A program made the position numbers and the translations under genes. From contig CAYJOL010000005.1 of assembly GCA_964371785.1 (NCBI GenBank), forward strand, positions 1 through 64,000: a stretch of DNA of 64,000 bases. Direction: 5' to 3'. This document shows positions 35,893 through 45,293 of this stretch, one piece after another. Under the pieces are notes generated by a model, which had not been told where the DNA came from, searched no databases, and worked only from the letters and a program-made list of their open reading frames with translations. The stretch comes from CAVQCT01 sp964371785 (GTDB lineage Bacteria; Zixibacteria; MSB-5A5; GN15; FEB-12). Positions within the stretch are counted from its first letter, which is position 1. Every line of letters begins with the position of its first letter.

Positions 35893-37149
35893 GTGACCGA
35901 GTCTGACAGCCCCGAAATAGCCCGGGAATTCAAACATCAGTGGGAAATACTCTCACGAGGGGCGGTCGATATACTTCCCGAAGACGAATTCGAACGCAAA
36001 CTAAAAAGATCAATCAGCAAAAATAAGCCGCTTCGGGTGAAGCAGGGGTTTGATCCGACCGCGCCGGACATACATCTGGGGCACACGGTCGGTATCCGCA
36101 AACTCCGCCAGTTTCAAGAACTGGGCCATCAGATTGTCCTGATAGTAGGGGATTTCACGGCAATGGTCGGCGATCCCTCGGGGCGTTCCGCCACCAGACC
36201 GAAGTTATCCTACGACGAGGTCATGAGCCATGCCGAGACTTACCTGAGTCAATTTTTCGCCATTCTGGACAAATCCAAGACCGAAGTTCGGATGAACGGT
36301 GAATGGTTCCGAAAAATGAATTTTGCCGATATCATGGAACTGGCCGGCAAGTTTACCGTAGCGCGTCTTCTGGAGCGCGATGACTTCAGCAAACGCTTCG
36401 GCGAAGGGACTCCGATTTCGATTCACGAACTATTCTACCCGTTGATGCAGGGGTATGACTCAGTGGCGATCAAGGCCGATATCGAGATCGGTGGCACCGA
36501 TCAGAAATTCAACCTCTTGTGCGGGCGGACAATTCAGGAGGCATACGGAATCGAGCCACAGTGCATACTAACCATGCCGTTGCTGATCGGTCTCGATGGT
36601 GAAAAGAAAATGTCCAAGTCTACCGGAAATTACATCGGCATAGATGAACCGCCCAGAGAGATCTTCGGTAAGGCGATGTCGATCCCGGATAATCTCATCT
36701 ACACCTATTTTGAGCTGGCCACCGAGGTTCCCGCCAGGAGACTTGCTGAGATTAAGGCGACGCTCGAAGATCCCAAAACCAATCCGATGGGCCTCAAGAA
36801 GGAGCTGGCCGAGACGCTGGTTGACATGTACCACCCGGCCGGAAGCGGAAAAGAAGCCCGCGAGGAGTTCGAACGGATATTCTCCAAGGGTCAGCTTCCC
36901 GACGAGATACCGCAAATCAGCTCCGCCCAACTCAAAGCTCAGGAGATTGACCCCAACAAGATTTACCTCGTTCATCTGATGACCAGGAACGATTTGGCCA
37001 AGTCCAATTCCGAAGCGAGAAAACTGATTCAGGCGGGCGGAGTGTCAATCGATAATGAAAAGGTGACCGAGGTTGACTTTGAGTTTTCGTTGAACCGCGA
37101 AATGATCCTCAAGGTGGGTAAGCGGCGGTTTCTTAAAATAGTCCCGTGA
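35893..37149 (+). CDS. tyrS: Tyrosyl-tRNA synthetase
   Basis: A 418-residue class I aminoacyl-tRNA synthetase. HIGH-type motif HLGH is at 61-64 (DPTAPDIHLGH) and KMSKS at 239-243. The tyrosine pocket and dimer region are GGTDQKFNLLCGR. A C-terminal S4 RNA-binding domain (about 350-418) contains SNSEARKLIQAGGVSID. The DPTAPD form marks the TyrZ-like subgroup. It starts with GTG at 35893, with AAGGAG six bases upstream. No T-box leader is visible in the 190 bases before it. Confidence 0.97.
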   Translation: MTESDSPEIAREFKHQWEILSRGAVDILPEDEFERKLKRSISKNKPLRVKQGFDPTAPDIHLGHTVGIRKLRQFQELGHQIVLIVGDFTAMVGDPSGRSATRPKLSYDEVMSHAETYLSQFFAILDKSKTEVRMNGEWFRKMNFADIMELAGKFTVARLLERDDFSKRFGEGTPISIHELFYPLMQGYDSVAIKADIEIGGTDQKFNLLCGRTIQEAYGIEPQCILTMPLLIGLDGEKKMSKSTGNYIGIDEPPREIFGKAMSIPDNLIYTYFELATEVPARRLAEIKATLEDPKTNPMGLKKELAETLVDMYHPAGSGKEAREEFERIFSKGQLPDEIPQISSAQLKAQEIDPNKIYLVHLMTRNDLAKSNSEARKLIQAGGVSIDNEKVTEVDFEFSLNREMILKVGKRRFLKIVP

Positions 37150-37209
37150 TGGATGCAACCGAACGCAGGTTCACTTGTTACATTGATGTGTCTTCAGACA
37201 GAAAAAGCT

Positions 37210-38838
37210 ATGATTATTAGATTCCGATATTTGTTGCCGTTCTTCCTCGCCGTTATCCTGCTGGCCGGATGTTCAAACAAGAGCCTCAAGCCGGAGGTCA
37301 CTGATGTGGGCGAGCACCCTGAGACCACCAGTATCAAAATTCTGCCGAAACCGGTACTTGATTTTATCGATCCCCGGGCATACGACCTCTATGTCAATGG
37401 CCTGATATACGAAGAAATCGGCGACCTGCGGGCGGCAGTACAGAGCTACACCGATGCTTTGCAGTTTTATCCCAATTCGTACGAAATCAGGTACTCACTC
37501 GGCGCGGCCTATTATCAGGTTCGCCAGTATCACGATGCTATCGCGGTGCTCGATGTTATCGAGCCCGAAGACGCGGACGTCTACACCCTGAGAGGAGCTT
37601 CGTATCTTGCGCTTGGCTTGGTGGATTCGGCCAAAATCGCTTTCACCGAACTTGTCCATATTGACCCGGAAAATACAATGGGTTACTCCTATCTGGCCGG
37701 CATATATCGTCAGCAGGCAGATCTCGACTCGCTCATCTGGTCTTACGAGCACCTGACGAGACTTCGACCGGACAACGAAAGGCAATGGCGTGAGCTGGGC
37801 CGACTTCAAGTTGAAGCCGGGGATTATGAGGAAGCCCGCAATTCGTTTCAGCAGTCGTTGAACCAGGTGAACGACGCAACCAATATTCTGTCTTATGTCG
37901 GATTGGCCGAGCTGTTACAAGAAGAGGGGCAAATTGATTCGGCTCTGTCGGTATATAAAGCGGCGATTCATCTTGACCCTGACAATGTAGTGTTAAACAG
38001 GGAGTTAGCGATAGCTTACTACCAGATGGATTCCACCGCCGAAGCCGTTCCCTACGCGAAACATCTGGTCGAATTGTCTCCCGATGACCGGACGGCAATT
38101 AGAAGGCTCGCCATGATTTACATGGGAACCGATTCTCTCAAATCGGCTGATTCGCTGTTCAACATATTATCCCTCGGCGAGAAGAACCCGATCGACTATT
38201 ACTTTCTCGGGCAGATCGCCACGAAAGAAAAACGGTTCCAGGATGCCGTAAACAGATTCACGACCTTCACTCAGTTGGTGGATACCGCGTCAGAGGGTTG
38301 GATGGCGCTTGCTTATTCGTACCAACAGCTCAAACAATACGAAGACGAAATTACAGCCCTGAAAAGCGGCCTCGGTCACGTGAGCGGCGACGAAGAAACC
38401 TTGAATCTCCTGTTTTCTCTTGGTGCGGCCTATGAGCAGGCAGGGCAGGTTGCACAGGCCGAATCGACTTTTGAGGAAATCATCGCACGCTCACCTGATT
38501 TCGCTCCGGCTCTTAATTATCTGGGATATATGCTCGCTGATCGAGGGGAGAGGCTGGATTATGCCAAACAACTAATTGAACGGGCGGTCAAAATTACACC
38601 GGATAACGCCGCCTATCTTGATAGCTATGGCTGGGTACTGTATCGATTGGGCGATTACAGGCAGGCCCTCAAGCAGTTCCAGAAGGCTGTTTCGCTTGAC
38701 AGTGATCCAACTATTTTCGATCATCTGGGAGACACGTACAAGGCATTAGGCAATCTGAGTGACGCCCGGGCCTGGTGGCAGAAAGCTCTGGATTTGTCTC
38801 CGGACGACACTCAGATAAAAGAGAAGTTGGGTAACTAA
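37210..38838 (+). CDS. TPR-repeat lipoprotein
   Basis: A 542-residue protein with a lipoprotein signal ending LLAGC (Cys21), then a Pro/Glu-rich linker. About twelve tetratricopeptide repeats fill residues 60-540 (YVNGLIYEEIGDLRAAVQSY, YSLGAAYYQVRQYHDAIAV, YDSYGWVLYRLGDYRQAL-type units). It probably anchors a periplasmic or outer-membrane scaffold for assembly of surface proteins. The longest frame begins at 37153, but the signal peptide begins only at ATG 37210. It follows tyrS within 60 bases. Confidence 0.85.
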   Translation: MIIRFRYLLPFFLAVILLAGCSNKSLKPEVTDVGEHPETTSIKILPKPVLDFIDPRAYDLYVNGLIYEEIGDLRAAVQSYTDALQFYPNSYEIRYSLGAAYYQVRQYHDAIAVLDVIEPEDADVYTLRGASYLALGLVDSAKIAFTELVHIDPENTMGYSYLAGIYRQQADLDSLIWSYEHLTRLRPDNERQWRELGRLQVEAGDYEEARNSFQQSLNQVNDATNILSYVGLAELLQEEGQIDSALSVYKAAIHLDPDNVVLNRELAIAYYQMDSTAEAVPYAKHLVELSPDDRTAIRRLAMIYMGTDSLKSADSLFNILSLGEKNPIDYYFLGQIATKEKRFQDAVNRFTTFTQLVDTASEGWMALAYSYQQLKQYEDEITALKSGLGHVSGDEETLNLLFSLGAAYEQAGQVAQAESTFEEIIARSPDFAPALNYLGYMLADRGERLDYAKQLIERAVKITPDNAAYLDSYGWVLYRLGDYRQALKQFQKAVSLDSDPTIFDHLGDTYKALGNLSDARAWWQKALDLSPDDTQIKEKLGN

Positions 38839-38846
38839 AGCAAGGC

Positions 38847-40550
38847 ATGGATGCATTGTCGGCGGCTCGCTGCTCAAGTCGGAAGATCTCAATACCGCTC
38901 ATTGTGTTTATTTCAGCGATGTTTCTGGGTTGTGCCGAAGTTGGTCCGCCGCCGGGTGGCGAAATTGACAAATCGGCTCCTCGACTGATCGCGTCGGAAC
39001 CGCCCAACGGCGCGGTCAATGTCCCTCGAAGTAACATGATTACTTTGCGCTTCTCCGAGCGAATCGTTCAACCCTCGGGCCCCCGGGCGATCTTCATTTC
39101 ACCACGACCTCAAACGCCGCCCTCGATCAAGTGGAAATCAGATTACGTCATTATCAAGTTTGCTGACAGCTTCGCCACTGATCAGACCTACATCATTTCA
39201 GCCGGCGCAGATATCAAGGATCTTCGCAATAACAGTATCGACAGCAATCTTGTCATAGCATTTTCCACCGGGGCCACTATCGACTCAGGACAAATCTCCG
39301 GCCACACCGTGACCGATGGAGCGCCGGCGCCGGGGATGCTGGTCGCTCTCTATGATACCGGCATGTTCTCAAGCGGACGACCTGTAGATTCCATCTATCC
39401 CACCTATCTCGCACAGTCGAATAAAGACGGCTACTTCTCATTTCAATATCTTCCGGCCAGGGAGTATAAACTGATTGCGTTCGCCGATGATAATCGTAAT
39501 GAGCGGTTCAGCCCGGTTAGAGAGCGGTTCGCCGTTCCCGACCGACCGATTATTGTCGAAGGCCCTCTGCCGCTGGACGATATCTATCTGCCGGTCACTT
39601 TCCAGGATACAACGCCCCCGCAGATTCTCGCGGCCTCCTACACGCGCGACAAACTCGTTCGCGTCGATCTGTCCGGCGAGATTGACCTGAACCAGCTGCG
39701 TCAATCCCCCGCTAACTTCATGGTGAAGTCGGCGTTTGACACCACACAGGTTTTCCCGGCCCGCGGATTCCTTGAAGCGGATACTACAGTGAGTCGGCTG
39801 CTGAATTTCTATGTAGGTCCTTTGTCCAACTGGACATACCTGATAGAATTGTATTATTCGGAAAATCGTCCCATACTCCGCTATGACAGTCTGCGTATCG
39901 AGGAGGGCAAAGATGATTCGCCGCCGGAAGTAACTCGATTCGAGCCCTCTGCTTTCCCCGTGTTCCTGAAAGATTTCCGGATGAAACTTACTTTCTCGGA
40001 ACCGTTGGACACCAGCAGAATAACTCCCCAATCATTCTTTCTGCTCGATCGTGACACCAATTCAGTATCCCTGGAACATCACTGGGACGATCCTTTCCGG
40101 CTGTCATTCACTTCAAAAGACATTCGCGCCGGGATGAACTACCGATTCAATATTACGGAATTTGACATAGCCGACCTGGCTGGTAATGATATGGGGGACA
40201 GCCTCCTTTCATTCCCGGTGAACGTGCTGAACGAAGACTCTGTTGGGTCGGTCAGCGGTGAGATCAAGATAGATATCGCCTCGAAGAGACAGGACCCGAC
40301 AGTGCTTGAATTTCTAAAAATAGACAATGGACAGAAATTTCAATTTCCGGTCTCAGGCGCCACATTTTCGGTCACTCTGCCGGCAGGAAAGTACTTCCTG
40401 TCCGGGTTTATAGACTCCAATCTTAATGGTATCCGCGATAAGGGTTCGATCTTCCCCTACCGCTACTCCGAGACCATCGGCGCGCTCCCCGATACGGTGG
40501 CGGTCCGGGCTCGATTCGAAACCGCCGGAATTGAAATGACTTTCCGGTAA
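38847..40550 (+). CDS. Lipoprotein with N-terminal bacterial Ig-like (Big_5) domain
   Basis: A 567-residue lipoprotein with signal ending MFLGC (about Cys29). A Pro-Gly linker leads to a Big_5/SbsA-type Ig-like domain (about 45-145, APRLIASEPPNGAVNVPRSN and TLRFSERIV). A carboxypeptidase-regulatory-like fold (about 150-235, ISGHTVTDGAPAPGMLVALY) and a second Ig-like domain (about 355-455, LKLTFSEPLDTSRITPQSF-like) follow. The family is common in Bacteroidota-type envelopes and has no defined function. It lies eight bases after the TPR lipoprotein. Confidence 0.82.
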   Translation: MDALSAARCSSRKISIPLIVFISAMFLGCAEVGPPPGGEIDKSAPRLIASEPPNGAVNVPRSNMITLRFSERIVQPSGPRAIFISPRPQTPPSIKWKSDYVIIKFADSFATDQTYIISAGADIKDLRNNSIDSNLVIAFSTGATIDSGQISGHTVTDGAPAPGMLVALYDTGMFSSGRPVDSIYPTYLAQSNKDGYFSFQYLPAREYKLIAFADDNRNERFSPVRERFAVPDRPIIVEGPLPLDDIYLPVTFQDTTPPQILAASYTRDKLVRVDLSGEIDLNQLRQSPANFMVKSAFDTTQVFPARGFLEADTTVSRLLNFYVGPLSNWTYLIELYYSENRPILRYDSLRIEEGKDDSPPEVTRFEPSAFPVFLKDFRMKLTFSEPLDTSRITPQSFFLLDRDTNSVSLEHHWDDPFRLSFTSKDIRAGMNYRFNITEFDIADLAGNDMGDSLLSFPVNVLNEDSVGSVSGEIKIDIASKRQDPTVLEFLKIDNGQKFQFPVSGATFSVTLPAGKYFLSGFIDSNLNGIRDKGSIFPYRYSETIGALPDTVAVRARFETAGIEMTFR

Positions 40551-40638
40551 ATGTCAGGCAGATTTCAGTCTCCGGCCTTGCGGACGATGGGACCTTTCTA
40601 TATCTTTTGGCACGATGCTACACGCTGGATTCAACAAT

Positions 40639-41238
40639 ATGAGATCAGTTTTTATCGGACTGCTGGCGCTGACCGTTGTCACGTTAGTTGGATGCGCCGT
40701 CGTGAGGACCCGCCAATTCGTGCTGACCCCATCTGAAACTGCGAAGCAACTCGAGGCCGGCGGTTGGCAGATACAGAGTCCTCGCGTGGTAGCGTTTCGC
40801 GAAGTGGTTAAGTTGTCGAGCATTCCGGATACCAATCAGTTCTATCTGAGCCTTCGGGCGCAACGTGCCAAAAAGTCTGACTGGCATACCAATCTGCTGA
40901 TCGACTCCGCACTATTTGAGTACTGTGTCGTTAATATACCCCAGTTCAATACCGGAGATTCAACCGGGTTCAGGAAGCTTGACACCACATTCTTCTCAGA
41001 ATGGCGCCATGTCACGCGTGCCGAACAGTATTCGTTGGATGAGTGGAGTTACTTCAGCAAAGAGTTCGACTTCTTCGGCGACCAGGGGGTGGTCATTCCT
41101 TTGGATGTCTGGAGCCTTCAGGTCAGTTTCGATGCTGTGGTGTTAGATTCGAGCGACGGAACTCGGAAGGACTATCCAATCACGCTGAAGTTGACAAGGG
41201 AAGAAGACTCTACCAAGGTCCCATTTCGTGCCCGCTGA
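40639..41238 (+). CDS. Lipoprotein of unknown function
   Basis: 199 residues. The lipoprotein signal RSVFIGLLALTVVTLVGC gives Cys19, then a mature part rich in Trp, Phe and Asp, with no recognised domain. The ATG at 40639 begins the signal peptide; the longer frame from 40615 adds eight residues without benefit. It is the third consecutive lipoprotein gene, probably cotranscribed with the two upstream, and ends before a terminator. Confidence 0.72.
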   Translation: MRSVFIGLLALTVVTLVGCAVVRTRQFVLTPSETAKQLEAGGWQIQSPRVVAFREVVKLSSIPDTNQFYLSLRAQRAKKSDWHTNLLIDSALFEYCVVNIPQFNTGDSTGFRKLDTTFFSEWRHVTRAEQYSLDEWSYFSKEFDFFGDQGVVIPLDVWSLQVSFDAVVLDSSDGTRKDYPITLKLTREEDSTKVPFRAR

Positions 41239-41267
41239 TTGCCGTCTCGAATATTTCAAGCAACGAA

Positions 41268-41290
41268 AAGGCGGGTACCAGACCCGCCTT
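41268..41290. terminator. Bidirectional terminator
   Basis: 9-bp stem AAGGCGGGT/ACCCGCCTT with loop ACCAG between convergent genes ending at 41238 and 41315. Confidence 0.8.
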
Positions 41291-41314
41291 CAAAATCCCT
41301 ATTTAGTATTGTCG

Positions 41315-41908
41315 CTATTGAAGCTCGCCCCAGACGGTGAGAGTTACGCGACGATTCTTTGAAGCTGAACCGGTCTCACCTTCGGTCGTAACCGGCTTAT
41401 CCTTACCATATGAAATAATGAACATCCGGTACAGGGATACGCCGAATTTGCTGGAAAGGAAACGCTTGGCGGCGTCCGCGCGTTCCGTGCCAAGCATATA
41501 ATTGTACTTGGCCGAACCGACGCGGTCGGTGTTGCCGGCGATTTCGATAATGGAACTTGGGCTGCCTTCCATCTTCTGACCGCATTCCATCAGAATCTGC
41601 TCAGCGGTGGGGGTGATAGCATAGCTGTCGAAATCAAAGTTTATTTCACCCTGCCAGATGATCTGATAGTTTTCAAACCCTTTTGCTTCGTTGATGGCTT
41701 TATCGGCCTTGGCGGAAATCTCTGTTGCCAGTGACTGGAGTTTAGAGATTTGGTCGGCGTTCGCGTCAGTCTTGTCGCTCACGGCCGTAATTTGGGCCGA
41801 CTGCTTGGCCTCGGACTGCTCAATCTGCTGGGCAACATAGTCTTTACTTGTTCCACAGCCGATCACCAGGAGGCTCAGAATAACAACGCTCACGAGTAAA
41901 CTTCTCAT
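41315..41908 (-). CDS. OmpA/Pal-family peptidoglycan-binding lipoprotein
   Basis: 197 residues with lipoprotein signal ending LVIGC (Cys18). A Gln/Ala-rich coiled coil (about 25-75) as in Lpp is followed by an OmpA-like domain (about 85-195). Key residues are IEIAGNTDRVGSAKYNYMLG and ERADAAKRFL, and KNRRVTLTV at the end. It should tether the outer membrane to peptidoglycan. The long coiled coil between anchor and domain is unlike plain Pal. AAAGGAA precedes the ATG. No tol genes are nearby. Confidence 0.88.
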   Translation of the reverse strand: MRSLLVSVVILSLLVIGCGTSKDYVAQQIEQSEAKQSAQITAVSDKTDANADQISKLQSLATEISAKADKAINEAKGFENYQIIWQGEINFDFDSYAITPTAEQILMECGQKMEGSPSSIIEIAGNTDRVGSAKYNYMLGTERADAAKRFLSSKFGVSLYRMFIISYGKDKPVTTEGETGSASKNRRVTLTVWGELQ

Positions 41909-42010
41909 GAAAATATATTCCTTTCATTAGGTTTGGATTGCCAACTCTATATCAATAACACAAAAAGACCAGAAATGTGCTCGAAAGCAAGTGAAAAAGC
42001 GCCTTCTCGG

Positions 42011-42832
42011 CTACTGCTTGACCGCTCCCGCAGTGACCCCGGAAACGATCTGCCGTTGCATGATAATGAACAAAATGAGCACGGGCAGAACTGCTATGGT
42101 AGACCCAGCCATAAGATGTTGCCAGTCGATAGCCTGATGCCCCTGGTAGAGCGCCAAAGCGACCGGAAGTGTCCTGATTTCATCGCTTTGGGTCAAGATG
42201 AAAGGAAAGAGGAATGAATTCCAGTTCGTGAAAAATACCTGAATGGCAAGCACGGCAAGTGCCGGTTTACACATCGGCATCACGATGCGAAACAAAATGC
42301 TCATCTCGCCGGCCCCGTCGATCCGAGCCGCTTCTTCCATCGATACCGGAATTGTCTCCACATATTGTTTTACAAGAAAAATCCCTATTGGATTCACCAG
42401 CCACGGAAGAATGAGGGCCCAGTAAGAGTCGTACAGCCCTGCTTTGACCATCATGACATACAGCGGGATGATGACAATGTGGGCAGGGATCATAAGGATC
42501 GCGATTACCGTGAAAAAGACGATCTTATTGGTAATAGTCCGGTACCGCGCGATCGTGTAACCAACCATAAATGAGAAGAGAATATTCCCCAGCGTGACAA
42601 TCGTACCGACAAAAATCGAATTGAACAGGTACCGGCCCATGTGACTTGTCTTGAAAATATCGGCGTAAGCTTGAAGCGAAAATGCGGTACTGAAAAAGTT
42701 GACCAAGCCTATCGATGCCCCTGGCGCGCTTAAGGAAATCCGAAACATCCAGAGCAATGGGAAAATCATGATGATCAGTATGATTGTCAGCAAAAGATAC
42801 CTGGAAGCGGCGCCGGCCCATTTGCTCACCAT
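42011..42832 (-). CDS. Sugar ABC transporter permease (MalG family)
   Basis: 273 residues with six predicted membrane helices. The EAA loop that docks the ATPase is EEAARIDGAGEMSILFRIVM (about residues 180-200). The start overlaps the MalF-type gene by seven bases. It forms the inner-membrane channel of a carbohydrate importer with the two genes upstream. The substrate is unknown and the ATPase is not in the window. Confidence 0.92.
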   Translation of the reverse strand: MVSKWAGAASRYLLLTIILIIMIFPLLWMFRISLSAPGASIGLVNFFSTAFSLQAYADIFKTSHMGRYLFNSIFVGTIVTLGNILFSFMVGYTIARYRTITNKIVFFTVIAILMIPAHIVIIPLYVMMVKAGLYDSYWALILPWLVNPIGIFLVKQYVETIPVSMEEAARIDGAGEMSILFRIVMPMCKPALAVLAIQVFFTNWNSFLFPFILTQSDEIRTLPVALALYQGHQAIDWQHLMAGSTIAVLPVLILFIIMQRQIVSGVTAGAVKQ

Positions 42833-43695
42833 AGGGGCTGTCTCCTTCTTAACAGCACAAATTGGATAACCGAAAAGATGGCGATTATTATGAACAATAC
42901 ATATGCCGCGGCCGACGCATAACCGAACTGGAATTTGGTGGTGAGCCCCATCTCATAAATGAAATAGACCATTGTCGACGTATCAAATTTGCCGCTGGTC
43001 ATCACAAATATCTCGACGAACACTTGAAATGATTTTATCGAATTGATGACGAGTATGAAGAGCGCCACCGGCTTGAGCATTGGCAGGGTAATGGAGAAGA
43101 ATTGCCGGATTTTGCCGGCGCCACTCAACTCGGCCGCTTCGTACAGCTCATCGGGGATAGATTTTAAGCCGGCCAGAAAGATCAACATGTAGTAGCCGGC
43201 CGCCATCCAGATGTCCATGCCCATTATCGCATAGAGCGCCGTACCGCTATCGTAAAGGAACCCGTTCTGAGGCGGGGTGAACCCGGCCATCGATGCCAGC
43301 ATCGCAACATACCCGCCCCGCTGGAACAGGTTGGTAAATATCAACGCGATGACGACCATGGAAGTTATCGACGGCACAAAATAACCGGCCCGGAATAAAC
43401 CGCGGCCCTTGAACTGCTTGTTTACAAACAAAGCAAGACTTAACGAAATGACGGTGGTAACGGGAATGGTAACGACTACAAACAGGAAGGTATTCTTGAG
43501 CGAGCGAATAAACGCGGGGTCCGAGAAGAGGGTGCGGTAATTATCCCAGCCGACCCAGTGCGACTCCTTCGCCAACAGTTGGGCGTCCGTGAATCCGACT
43601 ATAAGCGAGTAGATGATAGGGAAGAGCCAGAACGCCGCGAACGTCAGCACCCATGGCAGAGAAAGCGAGAGTGCGACCCACTTATCACGTTTCAT
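42826..43695 (-). CDS. Sugar ABC transporter permease (MalF family)
   Basis: 289 residues with six predicted membrane helices. The EAA loop is YEAAELSGAGKIRQFFSITL (about 190-210). ATGA overlap with the solute-binding protein stop codon indicates translational coupling. It pairs with the MalG-type permease. Confidence 0.92.
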   Translation of the reverse strand: MKRDKWVALSLSLPWVLTFAAFWLFPIIYSLIVGFTDAQLLAKESHWVGWDNYRTLFSDPAFIRSLKNTFLFVVVTIPVTTVISLSLALFVNKQFKGRGLFRAGYFVPSITSMVVIALIFTNLFQRGGYVAMLASMAGFTPPQNGFLYDSGTALYAIMGMDIWMAAGYYMLIFLAGLKSIPDELYEAAELSGAGKIRQFFSITLPMLKPVALFILVINSIKSFQVFVEIFVMTSGKFDTSTMVYFIYEMGLTTKFQFGYASAAAYVLFIIIAIFSVIQFVLLRRRQPLW

Positions 43696-44912
43696 TTGAT
43701 GTGCTTTATCTTATCGATCTTCTGCTCAGCCTCATACAACGGCTGTGCAATCAGGCCGTCGCCAAATAACGCGTCCTCAACTGCACCTTCGATCGCATCT
43801 TCAATATACACCCAGTCAGGATCAACCGGCGGATGATTGGACAGCCGGATTTGCTTGATGAATGTCTGAAGAACGATATTCGATTCGAAATACGGATCCT
43901 TCTGGGCCTGAACGCTCGACGGGTTCGCGGAGCGATTGGCTTTGCAGAACCTGACCTGGTTCTCCGGCGATGTAATAAAGCGCACGAACTTCATGGCCGC
44001 CTCGGGATTCTTACTGGCCGCATTGACCGCCAAAAACTCACCACCAAGGAATGACCGGCCGGGAAAATTTTGTCCCGGCATGAGTGTGGCCACCAGAGTG
44101 ATGTCCCGTTTTTCTTTTTCCACGCGCTTGAGCAGCCAGTCTCCCGACATGATAAACCCTATCTTGCCATCAAGGAAGGCATCCTCAATCCCACGCTGAG
44201 TATCTACATAACCGCATGAATCGTGCAGCTGTTTGTAGAATGTCAGGGCATAGATAGCCCTGTCCGAAGCCACGAGGCAGTACTTTCCGTCATCGGAGAA
44301 TATCTGAGCATCGTTTGACCAGAAAAAGGGCAGGAATTTCTTATATAAACGGTGTTTCTCGGCTGTGTTAGAGCCCCAACCATAGTAGCCTTTCCCGAGC
44401 TTGCTTACCTTCTTGCAGGCATAGAGCAAATCATTCCACTTCACCGGCACGTAATTAGAATCAAACCCGGCCCTGGTCAGCAAGGTGCGATTGCCGAAGA
44501 GAATGCGGGTACCCAGAATCCATGGCTGAGCATAGACTTTGCCCTTATACGTGGACATCCCCCAGCCCTGAAATTGGCCGCTGTCGGAGGATATGTCGCC
44601 CGATAAGTCCTTGAGCAAGTCATTGGAAGCAAACTCCGCGATCCAATCGGATCCGAGTTCGACGATATCCGAACCGGTACTTGAGCCGAAAGCGATCGCG
44701 ATCTTCTCGTGGCCATTGGCCCAGGTAAGATCGGTCACTTCTACATCGATATCGGGATTGGCTTTTTCGAAATCCGCTACCATCGACTCGATCACCGGTT
44801 TGATATCCGGGTCAGTCCAGAACTGCCACCAGGTAATAGTGGTCCTGGCCGACAGGCCGGAGACAGTGGTCAGAAGAAACAGCAAAGCTATCAGGAACCG
44901 TCTCGATCTCAT
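43692..44912 (-). CDS. Extracellular solute-binding protein of sugar ABC transporter
   Basis: About 406 residues. The signal peptide MRSRRFLIALLFLLTTVSG is followed by a type 1 solute-binding domain: ITWWQFWTDPDIKPVIES, FEKANPDIDVEV and GGEFLAVNAASKNPEAAMK. Its position and homology point to uptake of sugars or oligosaccharides. The open frame extends to 45206, but GAGG eight bases before ATG 44912 and the signal peptide fix this start. First gene of the three-gene operon. Confidence 0.9.
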   Translation of the reverse strand: MRSRRFLIALLFLLTTVSGLSARTTITWWQFWTDPDIKPVIESMVADFEKANPDIDVEVTDLTWANGHEKIAIAFGSSTGSDIVELGSDWIAEFASNDLLKDLSGDISSDSGQFQGWGMSTYKGKVYAQPWILGTRILFGNRTLLTRAGFDSNYVPVKWNDLLYACKKVSKLGKGYYGWGSNTAEKHRLYKKFLPFFWSNDAQIFSDDGKYCLVASDRAIYALTFYKQLHDSCGYVDTQRGIEDAFLDGKIGFIMSGDWLLKRVEKEKRDITLVATLMPGQNFPGRSFLGGEFLAVNAASKNPEAAMKFVRFITSPENQVRFCKANRSANPSSVQAQKDPYFESNIVLQTFIKQIRLSNHPPVDPDWVYIEDAIEGAVEDALFGDGLIAQPLYEAEQKIDKIKHIK

Positions 44913-45293
44913 TGGTAAATCCTCTTTTGTCTTTAGTTTTACATAAGAAAACCTGTGGGGGTGCACAGGGCAAACTAAAAATTCATGGCTGCTCTTTCTC
45001 GGCATAAGTCCGGGTCTGCAATACTGAGCCTGTCCGCTTTCGCTATTCACGCATTGAGGACTCGTTTGCTGATGCCGGGCAGTCGAACCCGCAGAGGGGC
45101 AAAATTTCTTGACAGAGCCGGAGTCCGGCGCTATGTTGATAATGGATATCGTGGCCTGATTATATCCACTACGTCTGGCACACCGTGCGGTCAGAACACG
45201 GTTCACGGGCCGGGCGACGCATTGGTATTCAATCCGAAGTAATACATCGAACCGATCTCGCGTTTCTTGAGGTTATTTCAGAAGGAGTACGTA
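44913..45293. other. Divergent intergenic region
   Basis: 381 bases between the sugar transporter operon and the lipoprotein at 45294. It carries the promoter at 45109-45137 and presumably a leftward promoter for the importer, which was not recognised with confidence. Confidence 0.45.
45109..45137 (+). promoter_or_regulatory. Predicted sigma-70 promoter upstream of the pore-former-like lipoprotein
   Basis: TTGACA (45109-45114) and TATGTT (45132-45137) with a 17-base spacer. This would give a leader of about 150 bases to ATG 45294. Confidence 0.45.

Noticed and set aside
44913..45206. N-terminal extension of the solute-binding protein
   Set aside because: A signal peptide and Shine-Dalgarno at 44912 show the upstream open frame is untranslated.
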